A stretch of 64,000 nt of DNA from Rhodocyclaceae bacterium (lineage in GTDB: Bacteria > Pseudomonadota > Gammaproteobacteria > Burkholderiales > Rhodocyclaceae). Each line of letters opens with the position of its first letter. Position 1 is the stretch's first letter. The position numbers and the translations under genes are program-made. Below the pieces are notes generated by a model that was not told the DNA's origin, made no database searches, and saw only the letters and a list, made by a program, of their open reading frames with translations. Below are positions 7,914 through 17,665 of this stretch, piece by piece. The stretch covers positions 1 to 64,000 of the forward strand of contig JAQTNK010000017.1 in NCBI GenBank assembly GCA_028713915.1, written 5' to 3'.

Positions 7914-9043
7914 TCCTCAACGAATCCCAACAAATGATCCGCGACACGCTGCGCGACTTCGCCCGCGAGCAGCTCGCGCCGAAGGCCGCCGCGTGGGACC
8001 GCGACGCCGTCTTCCCGGCGCAGGCGCTGCAGGAACTCGCGGCGCTCGGCGTCTGGGGCATGGCGGTGCCCGAGGAACTCGGCGGCGCCGGCCTCGATTA
8101 CCTGACGCTGGCCGTGGCGCTGGAGGAAATCGCCGCCGGCGACGGCGCGACGTCGACGATCCTCTCGGTGCAGAACTCGCTGATCTGCGGCATCCTCATG
8201 AAGTACGGCACGGCCGCGCAAAAGGCGCGCTGGCTCAGGGGCGCGGCGACGGGCGAGCTGCTCGGCTGCTTCTGCCTCACCGAGCCGCACGTCGGCTCCG
8301 ATGCGTCGGCGATCCGCACCAAGGCAACGAAGGACGGCGACCAGTGGGTGCTCGACGGCGTCAAGCAGTTCATCACCTCGGGCAAGAACGGGCAGATCGC
8401 CATCGTCTTCGCCGTCACCGATGCGGCCGCCGGCAAGAAGGGAATTTCCTGCTTCCTGGTGCCGACGAACACGCCGGGCTACGTCGTCGCGCGCATCGAA
8501 GAAAAGCTCGGCCAGCACGCCTCCGACACCGCGCAGATCGTCTTCGAAAACTGCCGCATTCCCGCCGACCACCTGATCGGCGCCGAGGGCGAGGGCTACC
8601 GCATCGCGCTGTCGAACCTCGAAGCCGGCCGCATCGGCATCGCCTCGCAAGCCGTCGGCATGGCGCGCGCCGCGCTGGAAGCGGCGGTGAAGTACGCGCA
8701 GGAACGCGAGGCCTTCGGCGTGCCGATCATCCAGCACCAGGCCGTGAGTTTTCGCCTCGCCGACATGGCGACGAAAATCGAGGCCGCGCGCCAGCTCGTC
8801 TGGCATGCCGCGACCCTGCGCGATGCCGGCTTGCCCTGCCTCAAGGAAGCGAGCATGGCGAAACTGTTCGCTTCCGAGATGGCGGAAAAGGTATGCTCGG
8901 ATGCCATCCAGATCCACGGCGGCTACGGCTACGTCAGCGACTTTCCGGTCGAGCGCATCTACCGCGACGTGCGCGTCTGCCAGATCTACGAAGGCGCGTC
9001 CGACATCCAGCGGCTGGTGATCGGCCGCGCTCTGGTTGCCTGA
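7910..9043 (+). CDS. Acyl-CoA dehydrogenase (short/branched-chain type)
   Basis: The 377-aa flavoprotein has the three acyl-CoA dehydrogenase domains, the FAD signature [15 protein letters not shown] and, unlike LiuA, the common C-terminal catalytic base Glu361 in [16 protein letters not shown]. It is therefore a second dehydrogenase of the short-chain or 2-methyl-branched type, perhaps for butyryl-, isobutyryl- or 2-methylbutyryl-CoA, which would widen the cluster to other branched-chain substrates. Its start is coupled to the transporter gene by an ATGA overlap. Confidence 0.9.
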   Translation: MILNESQQMIRDTLRDFAREQLAPKAAAWDRDAVFPAQALQELAALGVWGMAVPEELGGAGLDYLTLAVALEEIAAGDGATSTILSVQNSLICGILMKYGTAAQKARWLRGAATGELLGCFCLTEPHVGSDASAIRTKATKDGDQWVLDGVKQFITSGKNGQIAIVFAVTDAAAGKKGISCFLVPTNTPGYVVARIEEKLGQHASDTAQIVFENCRIPADHLIGAEGEGYRIALSNLEAGRIGIASQAVGMARAALEAAVKYAQEREAFGVPIIQHQAVSFRLADMATKIEAARQLVWHAATLRDAGLPCLKEASMAKLFASEMAEKVCSDAIQIHGGYGYVSDFPVERIYRDVRVCQIYEGASDIQRLVIGRALVA

Positions 9044-9058
9044 ACCCAGGAGAACATC

Positions 9059-9660
9059 ATGCCCAATCCCATCGAGTTCTACTTCGATTTTTCCTCGCCC
9101 TATTCCTATCTCGCCAGCGAGAAGATCGACGCCATCGCCGCCAAGCACGGCCGCAAGGTCAAGTGGAAGCCGCTGCTGCTGGGCGTGGTCTTCAAGACCA
9201 CGGGCGCGGCGCCGCTGACGCAGGTGCCGCTGAAGGGCGACTACAGCCGCCGCGACTTCGCGCGCTCGGCCCGCTATCTCGGCGTGCCCTTCAATCTTCC
9301 CGAGAAATTCCCGGTGGCGACGCAAGCCGCGGCGCGGAGCTATTACTGGCTGCACGATCAGGACTGCGACCTGGCGCGCCGTTTCGCGCACGCCGTCTTC
9401 CGCGCCTATTACGTCGACGGCCGCGACATTTCCGATCCGGCGACGGTGCTGGAACTCGCGGCTGCTGCGGGCGCGGATCGCGCCGCGCTGGCGGCGGCGC
9501 TGGAGACGCCGGAAATCAAGGACCGCCTGAAGCGCGAGATCGAGGCGGCGATGGCCCGGGGCATTTTCGGCGCGCCCTACGTCATCGTCGACGACGAACC
9601 TTTCTGGGGCGCCGACCGGCTGCCGCAGATCGAGATGTGGCTGGAAAGCGGAGGTTTCTG

Positions 9661-9661
<1 letters not shown>
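9059..9661 (+). CDS. DsbA-fold protein, 2-hydroxychromene-2-carboxylate isomerase-like
   Basis: The 200-aa protein matches the kappa-class GST/HCCA isomerase family: it begins [18 protein letters not shown], where a Ser replaces the redox Cys of DsbA, and ends with the conserved [21 protein letters not shown]. Family members isomerise glutathione adducts or act in naphthalene degradation, but many sit with acyl-CoA genes and have unknown substrates. No aromatic-ring genes are nearby. Its stop codon overlaps the liuB start (TGATG), so it is co-translated with the liu genes. Confidence 0.85.
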
Positions 9662-11268
<1,607 letters not shown>

Positions 11269-11275
11269 TTTGAAA

Positions 11276-11334
11276 CGCCGAGGCGCCGCGGCGCCGAGAA
11301 AGCCAGGAACTCTCGGCGCCTCGGCGTCTCGGCG
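11276..11334. repeat. GC-rich inverted repeat between liuB and liuC
   Basis: Arms 11276-11299 and 11311-11334 pair over 24 positions with two mismatches around an 11-nt loop. The arms are built from a repeated GCCGAGRCGCCGAG-like unit, a pattern seen in dispersed intergenic repeats of environmental bacteria. There is no T-run after it, so it is not an obvious terminator; it could stabilise the upstream transcript end or be a dispersed repeat copy. Confidence 0.65.
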
Positions 11335-11352
11335 GTTAAGAAGGGAGGCAAC

Positions 11353-12147
11353 GTGCACCAGAACATCCTCACCGAAATCGACGCCGGCGTCGGCATCGTC
11401 ACGCTCAATCGCGCCGATCGCCACAACGCCTTCGACGACCAGACCATCGTCGAGCTGATCGACGCCATGGACGCCATGGAGCGCGAGCCGGACGTCCGCG
11501 TCGTCGTGCTCTCCAGCACCGGCAAGAGCTTCTCGGCCGGCGCCGATCTCAACTGGATGCAGCGCGCCGCGGCGCAGGGTTTCGACGACAACTTGCGCGA
11601 CGCGCGCAACCTCGCCGAGATGCTGCGGCGCATCGCGCAAAGCCCCAAGCCGACGGTGGCGCGCGTGCAGGGCCCCGCTTATGGCGGCGGCGTCGGCGTC
11701 ATCGCCGCCTGCGACATCGCCGTGGCGACTTTCGACGCGCAGTTCGCGCTGACCGAAGTCAAGCTCGGCATCATTCCCGCGGCGATCAGTCCGCACGTCA
11801 TCGCCGCCATCGGCCAGCGGCACGCGCGCCGCTACATGCTGACGGCCGAGCGCTTCTCCGCCGCGGAGGCCTACCGCCTCGGCCTGATCCACGAGATGGT
11901 CGCCGACGCCGCCGCGCTCGACGAAGCCGTCGGCCAGCTCGTCGACAGCCTGCTCAGGAATGGCCCGCAGGCCCAGCGCGCCTGCAAGGCGCTGATCGGC
12001 GCGGTTGCCGGCCAGCCGCTCGCGGCCGAGGTGATCGAGGATACCGCGCAGCGCATCGCGAAAATCCGCGCCACCGACGAAGCGAAGGAAGGCATGGCCG
12101 CATTTCTCGAAAAGCGCAAGCCCAGCTGGATGGCGCGGACCGCATGA
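11353..12147 (+). CDS. liuC: Methylglutaconyl-CoA hydratase (enoyl-CoA hydratase family)
   Basis: The 264-aa crotonase-fold enzyme hydrates 3-methylglutaconyl-CoA to HMG-CoA. The oxyanion-hole segments are SFSAGADLNWMQRA and VQGPAYGGGVGVIAACDIAVA, and the SAGADLNWM string is typical of LiuC/AUH-type hydratases. It starts at GTG 11353 behind GGGAGG. It lies between the two carboxylase subunit genes, as in other liu operons, and its stop overlaps a small reading frame that duplicates the liuD start. Confidence 0.93.
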   Translation: MHQNILTEIDAGVGIVTLNRADRHNAFDDQTIVELIDAMDAMEREPDVRVVVLSSTGKSFSAGADLNWMQRAAAQGFDDNLRDARNLAEMLRRIAQSPKPTVARVQGPAYGGGVGVIAACDIAVATFDAQFALTEVKLGIIPAAISPHVIAAIGQRHARRYMLTAERFSAAEAYRLGLIHEMVADAAALDEAVGQLVDSLLRNGPQAQRACKALIGAVAGQPLAAEVIEDTAQRIAKIRATDEAKEGMAAFLEKRKPSWMARTA

Positions 12148-12269
12148 TGTTCGACAAGATACTGATGGCCAACCGCGGCGACCAGCCGCGCAGCGGCGCA
12201 GCGACGAAGTCAAATCGCCACGTGCGCGGAGCGCACCAGGCGATTGAGCCGCGGAGGAAGCATGTTTGA
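12147..12269 (+). pseudogene. Partial duplicate of the liuD 5' end (40-codon reading frame)
   Basis: Immediately after liuC an ATG opens a 40-codon frame whose first 12 residues (MFDKILMANRGD) copy the LiuD start (MFDKILIANRGE), with only four nucleotide differences in the first 36 bases. The similarity then ends and the frame reads unrelated sequence until a TGA that overlaps the real liuD start. It is best explained as a truncated duplication or the scar of a local rearrangement. It may still be translated as a coupled leader, since it links the liuC stop to the liuD start. Confidence 0.6.
12213..12245 (+). promoter_or_regulatory. Two-part hairpin upstream of liuD
   Basis: AATCGCC (12213-12219) pairs with GGCGATT (12239-12245), and inside it GTGCGC pairs with GCGCAC around a GGA loop, with a 2x2 internal mismatch. 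The hairpin ends six bases before the GGAGG ribosome-binding site of liuD and could modulate its translation. No T-run follows. Confidence 0.45.
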
Positions 12270-14271
12270 CAAGATCCTGATTGCCAACCGCGGCGAAATC
12301 GCCTGCCGCGTCATCAAGACCGCGCGCCGCATGGGCATCCGCACGGTGGCCGTGTATTCCGAAGCCGATGCCGGCGCACGCCACGTGCGCCTGGCCGACG
12401 AGGCCGTCTGCATCGGACCGGCGGCGGCGCGCGAATCCTACCTCGTCGCCGACAAGATTCTCGCCGCCTGCAAGCAGACCGGGGCGCAGGCCGTGCATCC
12501 CGGTTACGGCTTTCTCTCCGAGAACGAGGCGTTCGCGCAGGCCTGCGCCTGCGACGGCATCGTCTTCATCGGGCCGCCGGTATCCGCGATCCACGCCATG
12601 GGCAGCAAGTCGGAAGCGAAGAAGCTGATGGAAAAGGCCGGCGTGCCGCTCACGCCCGGCTACCACGGCGACGAGCAGGCGCCCGATTTCCTCCGGCAGC
12701 AGGCCGACCGCATCGGCTACCCGGTGCTGATCAAGGCGGCGGCCGGCGGCGGCGGCAAGGGCATGCGCGCGGTGTCGCAAAGCGCGGACTTCCTCGCTGC
12801 GCTCGCTTCCTGCCGGCGCGAGGCGCAGGCTTCGTTCGGCGACGATCACGTGCTGATCGAGAAGTACCTGCAGCGTCCGCGCCACATCGAGATCCAGGTC
12901 TTCGGCGACACGCACGGCAACGTCGTCTATCTGTTCGAACGCGACTGCTCGGTGCAGCGCCGCCACCAGAAAGTGCTCGAAGAGGCGCCGGCGCCCGGCA
13001 TGACGGCCGAGCGTCGCGCGGCGATGGGCAAGGCGGCGGTCGACGCCGCCAAGGCCGTCGGCTACGTCGGCGCCGGCACCGTCGAGTTCATCGCCAATCA
13101 GGACGGCACGTTCTACTTCATGGAAATGAACACGCGCCTGCAGGTCGAGCATCCGGTCACCGAGATGATCACCGGCCTCGATCTCGTCGAGTGGCAGTTG
13201 CGCGTCGCCGCCGGCGAACCGCTGCCGCTGGCGCAGGAGCAGCTGGCCATCCGCGGCCACGCGCTCGAGGCGCGCATCTACGCCGAGGACCCGGACAAGG
13301 GCTTCCTGCCGTCGACCGGCAAGCTCGTGCATCTGGCGCCGCCCGAAGAGACGCTGCATGTGCGCGTCGATAGCGGCGTCGAGCAGGGCGACGAAATCTC
13401 GCCGCACTACGACCCGATGCTCGCCAAGCTCATCGTCTGGGACGAGACGCGCGAACGCGCGTGCTCGCGCATGCTGCAGGCGCTGGCGCAGTACCGCATC
13501 GTCGGCGTCGCCAACAACGTCGGCTTCCTTTCAAGGCTGGTGGCCTGCCCGGCTTTCGCCCATGCCGACCTCGACACGGGGCTCATCGAGCGCCAGCAGG
13601 ATTTCCTTTTCGCCGCCGGCGCCGCGGCCGAACCGCCGCGCGAGGCGTGGCTGGCGGCGGCGCTCGCCGAACTGCTGCGCGAACAGGCCCTGGCCCGCGC
13701 AGCAGCGCAAGGCGACGATGACCCGCATTCGCCCTGGCACCTGCGCGACGGCTGGCGCATGAACAGCACCGCGCGCCGGGCGCTGCTCCTGCGCGCCGGC
13801 GATGCCGAGAAGTCGGTCGCCGTCGCCTACGGCGGGGGCGGCTTCGAGCTCGAACTCGACGGCCAGGCGACGCACGCTGCCGGCGAACTCCTGCCGGGCG
13901 GCCAGTTGCGCGCCGACCTCGGCGGGCGGCGCATCAATGCCACCGTCGTGTTGGCCGGCGAGAAGCGCCACGTCTTTCTCCACGGCCGCGCCTTCGCCTT
14001 CGCCGCCGTCGATCCGCTGTTCCACGCCGGCGAAGGCGGCGGTGCCGAGGGCGGGCTCACGGCGCCCATGCCCGGCAAGGTCATCGCGCTCATCGCCAAA
14101 CCCGGCGACGCGGTCGACAAGGGCGCGCCGCTGCTGATTCTCGAAGCCATGAAAATGGAGCACACCATCACCGCGCCGGCCGCCGGCGTCGTCAAGGCGT
14201 TTTGCTTCGGCGTCGGCGACCAGGTGACGGACGGCGCCGAACTCCTCGAGTTCGAGCCGGTCAAGAGTTGA
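12262..14271 (+). CDS. liuD: Methylcrotonyl-CoA carboxylase alpha (biotin-containing) subunit
   Basis: The 669-aa protein carries biotin carboxylase (about residues 1-450, ATP-grasp loop AAAGGGGKGMR, and EMNTRLQVEHPVTE), a linker domain, and a C-terminal biotinyl domain with the attachment Lys631 in EAMKMEH. It charges biotin with bicarbonate for LiuB. The length fits MCC alpha and exceeds AccC. ATG 12262 with GGAGGAAGC upstream is the start; an earlier in-frame TTG is less likely. It is followed 2 bp later by liuE. Confidence 0.95.
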   Translation: MFDKILIANRGEIACRVIKTARRMGIRTVAVYSEADAGARHVRLADEAVCIGPAAARESYLVADKILAACKQTGAQAVHPGYGFLSENEAFAQACACDGIVFIGPPVSAIHAMGSKSEAKKLMEKAGVPLTPGYHGDEQAPDFLRQQADRIGYPVLIKAAAGGGGKGMRAVSQSADFLAALASCRREAQASFGDDHVLIEKYLQRPRHIEIQVFGDTHGNVVYLFERDCSVQRRHQKVLEEAPAPGMTAERRAAMGKAAVDAAKAVGYVGAGTVEFIANQDGTFYFMEMNTRLQVEHPVTEMITGLDLVEWQLRVAAGEPLPLAQEQLAIRGHALEARIYAEDPDKGFLPSTGKLVHLAPPEETLHVRVDSGVEQGDEISPHYDPMLAKLIVWDETRERACSRMLQALAQYRIVGVANNVGFLSRLVACPAFAHADLDTGLIERQQDFLFAAGAAAEPPREAWLAAALAELLREQALARAAAQGDDDPHSPWHLRDGWRMNSTARRALLLRAGDAEKSVAVAYGGGGFELELDGQATHAAGELLPGGQLRADLGGRRINATVVLAGEKRHVFLHGRAFAFAAVDPLFHAGEGGGAEGGLTAPMPGKVIALIAKPGDAVDKGAPLLILEAMKMEHTITAPAAGVVKAFCFGVGDQVTDGAELLEFEPVKS

Positions 14272-14273
14272 TC

Positions 14274-15194
14274 ATGGCGCTCCCTCTCCAGGTCAAGATC
14301 GTCGAAGTCGGCCCGCGCGACGGCCTGCAAAACGAGAAGCAGGCGGTGGCGACGGACATTAAGGTCGAGCTCATCGCGCGGCTCGGCGACGCCGGCCTTA
14401 AGGCCATCGAGGCGACGGCCTTCGTCGCGCCGAAGTGGGTGCCGCAAATGGCGGACAATGCCGTGGTCATGGCGCGCATCGAGCGCCGCGCCGGCGTCGC
14501 CTACCCGGTGCTGGTGCCGAACGAAAAGGGACTCGATGCCGCGCTGGCGGCCGGCGCGCGCGAGATCGCGGTGTTCGGCGCCGCCTCCGAAGCCTTTTCG
14601 CAGAAGAACATCAACTGCTCGATCGCCGCATCGCTGGCGCGCTTCGCGCCGGTGGTGGCGAAGGCGCAGGCGGCGGACGTGCGCGTGCGCGGCTACGTTT
14701 CGTGCGTGCTCGGCTGCCCCTACCAGGGCGCGGTGGCGCCGGCGGCGGTGGCCGACGTGGCCGCGGCGCTCTACGACATGGGCTGCTACGAGGTGAGCCT
14801 GGGCGACACCATCGGCACCGGCACGCCGGCCGCCACCCAGGCCATGCTCGAAGCCGTCGCCCGCCGCGTGCCGCTGCAACAGCTTGCCGGCCACTATCAC
14901 GACACCTACGGCATGGCCATCGCCAACATCTACGCGTCGCTGGAACTCGGCGTCGCGGTGTTCGACGCTTCGATCGCCGGGCTGGGCGGCTGCCCCTATG
15001 CCGCCGGCGCCGCCGGCAACGTCGCCACCGAGGACGTGGCCTGGTTGATGCGCGGACTTGGCATCGATACGGGCCTCGATCTCGACCGGCTGGTCGCCGC
15101 CGGCGCCTGGATCTCGGCCCAGCTCGGGCGCGCGCCCAATTCCAAAGTCGCCCGCGCCTGGCTGGCGAAGCAGGCGCAGACGGCCGGCGCCTGA
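14274..15194 (+). CDS. liuE: Hydroxymethylglutaryl-CoA lyase
   Basis: The 306-aa TIM-barrel enzyme cleaves HMG-CoA to acetoacetate and acetyl-CoA, the last committed step of leucine degradation. Visible residues are Arg/Asp in VGPRDGLQNE near the N-terminus, the metal-binding HYHDTYG, and the signature SIAGLGGCPYAAGAAGNVAT with the catalytic cysteine. The start two bases after liuD suggests tight coupling. Confidence 0.95.
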   Translation: MALPLQVKIVEVGPRDGLQNEKQAVATDIKVELIARLGDAGLKAIEATAFVAPKWVPQMADNAVVMARIERRAGVAYPVLVPNEKGLDAALAAGAREIAVFGAASEAFSQKNINCSIAASLARFAPVVAKAQAADVRVRGYVSCVLGCPYQGAVAPAAVADVAAALYDMGCYEVSLGDTIGTGTPAATQAMLEAVARRVPLQQLAGHYHDTYGMAIANIYASLELGVAVFDASIAGLGGCPYAAGAAGNVATEDVAWLMRGLGIDTGLDLDRLVAAGAWISAQLGRAPNSKVARAWLAKQAQTAGA

Positions 15195-15207
15195 GCGCTG
15201 CCCGGCG

Positions 15208-16131
15208 ATGACGCCCAAGCTGCCCGCTTCGCTGCGCGTCATCGAGCGCGGCTGGCTGTCGTCGAACAACGTGCTGGCCTTCGAGGGCGCGACGGCGACG
15301 CTGGTCGACAGCGGCTACGTCGGCCACGCCGAAGAGACCGTGGCCAGGGTGCGCGCCGCGCTGGCCGGGCGCACGCTCAGCCGCCTCATCAACACGCATT
15401 CGCACTCCGACCATATCGGCGGCAACCGCGCGGCGCAGCGCGCCTTCGGCTGCCGGATCGTCATTCCCGCCGGCATCGCCGAGCACGTCGCCGCCTGGGA
15501 CGAAGAGGCCTTGCTGCTGACGCCGGCACGCCAGCGCGGCGACCGCTTCATCCATGACGACGTCATGCACCCCGGCGAGGAGTTCGTCATGGGCGGTCTC
15601 GTCTGGCGCGCGCATCACGCGCCCGGCCACGACATGGAAGCGCTGGTGTTCCACTGCGCGGAGCGCCGCCTGCTGATCTCCGGCGACGCGCTCTGGCAGG
15701 ACGGCTTCGGCATCGTCTTCGGCGAGGTCATGGGCAAGCCCGGCGCCCTGCGCGCGACGCGCGAAACCCTCGACATGCTCGGCCGCCTCGCCGTCGATAC
15801 GGTCATTCCCGGCCACGGTGCGGCCTTCGCCGATGTCGACGCGGCGCTCGCGCGCGCCTACCAGCGCCTCGCCGCCTTCGAGCAGGATCCCGCGCGCATG
15901 GCGCGAAACGCCATCAAGGCCTGCTTCATTTTCAACCTGCTCGACCTGGGCAGCCTGCCGCGCAGCCGGCTCGAAGCCTACGTCGCCAGCGTGCCCTTCT
16001 TCGGCGACGTCGGCGCGCGCCTCCTCGGCCTGGACACCGATGCGCTGGCGCGCTGGCTGTATGACGAGCTGTGGCGCGCCAAGGCCATCGCCGCCGATGA
16101 CGGCATCATCGTGCCGACGATGGCGGCGTAA
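15208..16131 (+). CDS. MBL-fold metallo-hydrolase, downstream liu gene
   Basis: The 307-aa protein has the MBL motif NTHSHSDHIGG, further ligands HHAPGHDMEA and SGDALW, and the late PGHG ligand, followed by a C-terminal helical domain. It is 13 bp after liuE, so it belongs to the same operon. A thioesterase- or lactonase-like role on a pathway intermediate is possible, but no substrate can be named. It is clearly distinct in sequence from the MBL protein upstream of phaC. Confidence 0.85.
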   Translation: MTPKLPASLRVIERGWLSSNNVLAFEGATATLVDSGYVGHAEETVARVRAALAGRTLSRLINTHSHSDHIGGNRAAQRAFGCRIVIPAGIAEHVAAWDEEALLLTPARQRGDRFIHDDVMHPGEEFVMGGLVWRAHHAPGHDMEALVFHCAERRLLISGDALWQDGFGIVFGEVMGKPGALRATRETLDMLGRLAVDTVIPGHGAAFADVDAALARAYQRLAAFEQDPARMARNAIKACFIFNLLDLGSLPRSRLEAYVASVPFFGDVGARLLGLDTDALARWLYDELWRAKAIAADDGIIVPTMAA

Positions 16132-16134
16132 GAA

Positions 16135-16153
16135 GGCGCCGGCCGGCGGCGCC
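16135..16153 (+). terminator. Possible hairpin at the end of the liu operon
   Basis: GGCGCC (16135-16140) and GGCGCC (16148-16153) form a short stem just after the last stop codon. There is no clear T-run, so termination is uncertain. The 114 bp that follow lead to the transporter operon and are AT-richer, consistent with a promoter region. Confidence 0.3.
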
Positions 16154-16267
16154 ATGAAATACGGGATTTCGAGTATTCCGACTACCTAAGCCCGGGTATG
16201 GGCAGCCCCTTCTTGTTGCGGAACAATTGCTACACAAACAACAACCGCTGGAAGGAGGAGTAGCGCC

Positions 16268-17521
16268 ATGGACGAACATACGGAGAGTCCCGGACGCCGC
16301 CGCATGCTCAAGGCTGCAGCCGCGGCAGGCATCCTGCAGGCCACCGGGCCGTTCATCATCTCGGCCCGCGGCGAGCAGCCGATCAAGATCGGCCTCAACG
16401 ACCCGCTGACCGGAACCTACGCCGAGCTGGGCAAGAACGAGCAGATCGGCTGCGAATACGCGATCGAGCAGATCAACGCCAAGGGCGGCATTCTCGGCCG
16501 CCAGGTCCAGCTGCTGGTCGAGGATTCGACCAGTGCGGACACCGGCGCCGCCGTGCAGAAGGCGCGCAAGCTGATCGATCGCGACAAGGTCGACTTCCTG
16601 CTCGGCAACGTCAACTCGGCGATGGCGGTCGCCCTCGGCCAGGTCTCGAACGAGCGCCGCATCTACCATGTCGTCACCGGCGGCCACACCGATGCCGTGA
16701 CCGGCTCCGACTGCCACTGGAACGTCTTTCGCGTCTGCAACACGACGCGCATGGAAACCAATTCGGTATCGAAGACCCTGTTCAGCAAGTACGGCAAGAA
16801 GTGGTACTTCATCACCCCGGACTATGCCTTCGGCCACACGCTGCAGGAGGGCTTCGAGGCCGCCCTGAAACAGTACGGCGGCACCGAGGTCGGCGCCGAC
16901 CTGGTGCCGCTGGGCGCCACCGACTTTTCCTCCTACCTGATCAAGGCCCAGGCCGCCAAGCCCGACGTCATCATCTTCCTGCAAGCCGGCCAGGACATGA
17001 TCAATGCGCTCAAGCAGGCCGTGCAGTTCGGCCTCGACAAGCGTTTCCACATCGCCGGCGCGCAGCAGGAACTCGAGGTGCTCGACGGCCTGTCGCCCAA
17101 CGCCCGCATCGGCACCTGGGTCTTCGAGTGGTACTGGAACCAGCCCAACGTGCCGCACGTCGCCGAATTCGTCGCCGGCATCAGGAAGCGCAACAACGGC
17201 AAGGTGCCGACGGCGCGCCACTGGTTCGGCTACGTCGCCGCCTGGACCTGCGCGCTGGTCGCCAACCAGGCGAAGACGCTGGATGCCGTCAAGCTGGCCA
17301 AGGCGACCGAGAACTTCAAGCTGCCGCCCGAAGTCGCGCTGATGCCGGGCGAGACTTTCTATCGCGCCGGCGACCACCAGCTGATGCCGACCCTCTACGT
17401 CGGCCACGCCCAGGAAAAAGGCAGCGCGCCGGAAGACCTGTTCCATGTCGATGAACTGGTCAAGGGCGTCGACGCCGCCCTGCCGGTTTCCGAGACCGGC
17501 TGTCATATGAAGTGGAGCTAG
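16268..17521 (+). CDS. ABC transporter substrate-binding protein (branched-chain amino acid/amide type), Tat signal
   Basis: The 417-aa periplasmic protein is a type I binding fold (IKIGLNDPLTGTYAELGKNEQIG onward) of the family that binds leucine/isoleucine/valine, amides or urea. The N-terminus has GRRRMLKAAAAAG, a twin-arginine motif, so export of the folded protein by Tat is likely. It leads livHMGF-like genes, and its position behind the liu operon suggests uptake of leucine or a related short acid or amide. A start at ATG 16268 is supported by GGAGGAG. Confidence 0.88.
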   Translation: MDEHTESPGRRRMLKAAAAAGILQATGPFIISARGEQPIKIGLNDPLTGTYAELGKNEQIGCEYAIEQINAKGGILGRQVQLLVEDSTSADTGAAVQKARKLIDRDKVDFLLGNVNSAMAVALGQVSNERRIYHVVTGGHTDAVTGSDCHWNVFRVCNTTRMETNSVSKTLFSKYGKKWYFITPDYAFGHTLQEGFEAALKQYGGTEVGADLVPLGATDFSSYLIKAQAAKPDVIIFLQAGQDMINALKQAVQFGLDKRFHIAGAQQELEVLDGLSPNARIGTWVFEWYWNQPNVPHVAEFVAGIRKRNNGKVPTARHWFGYVAAWTCALVANQAKTLDAVKLAKATENFKLPPEVALMPGETFYRAGDHQLMPTLYVGHAQEKGSAPEDLFHVDELVKGVDAALPVSETGCHMKWS

Positions 17522-17561
17522 GCCGCGCGGCGCGCAGCCGCGGCCGGGCAGGCTGATCCGC

Positions 17562-17588
17562 CCGCGGCGCCGAACGCCGGCGCCGCGG
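17562..17588 (+). promoter_or_regulatory. Strong hairpin between binding-protein and permease genes
   Basis: An 11-bp perfect GC stem (17562-17572 with 17578-17588) closes a 5-nt loop in a 144-bp spacer. Such hairpins after binding-protein genes are known to protect the upstream mRNA or reduce read-through, giving more binding protein than permease. No T-run follows. The effect here is inferred. Confidence 0.5.
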
Positions 17589-17665
17589 CCGCGGGCAGGG
17601 TCGTCGCCGCGCCGCAGGGGCTTGCCGGGCGGGCTTTATGGCAGCGGGAGGAGGTCGCCGCAGGT

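Noticed and set aside
16190-16240. Sigma54 promoter before the Liv-type operon
   Set aside because: GG and GC dinucleotides are present but not at the required 10-bp spacing for a -24/-12 element.
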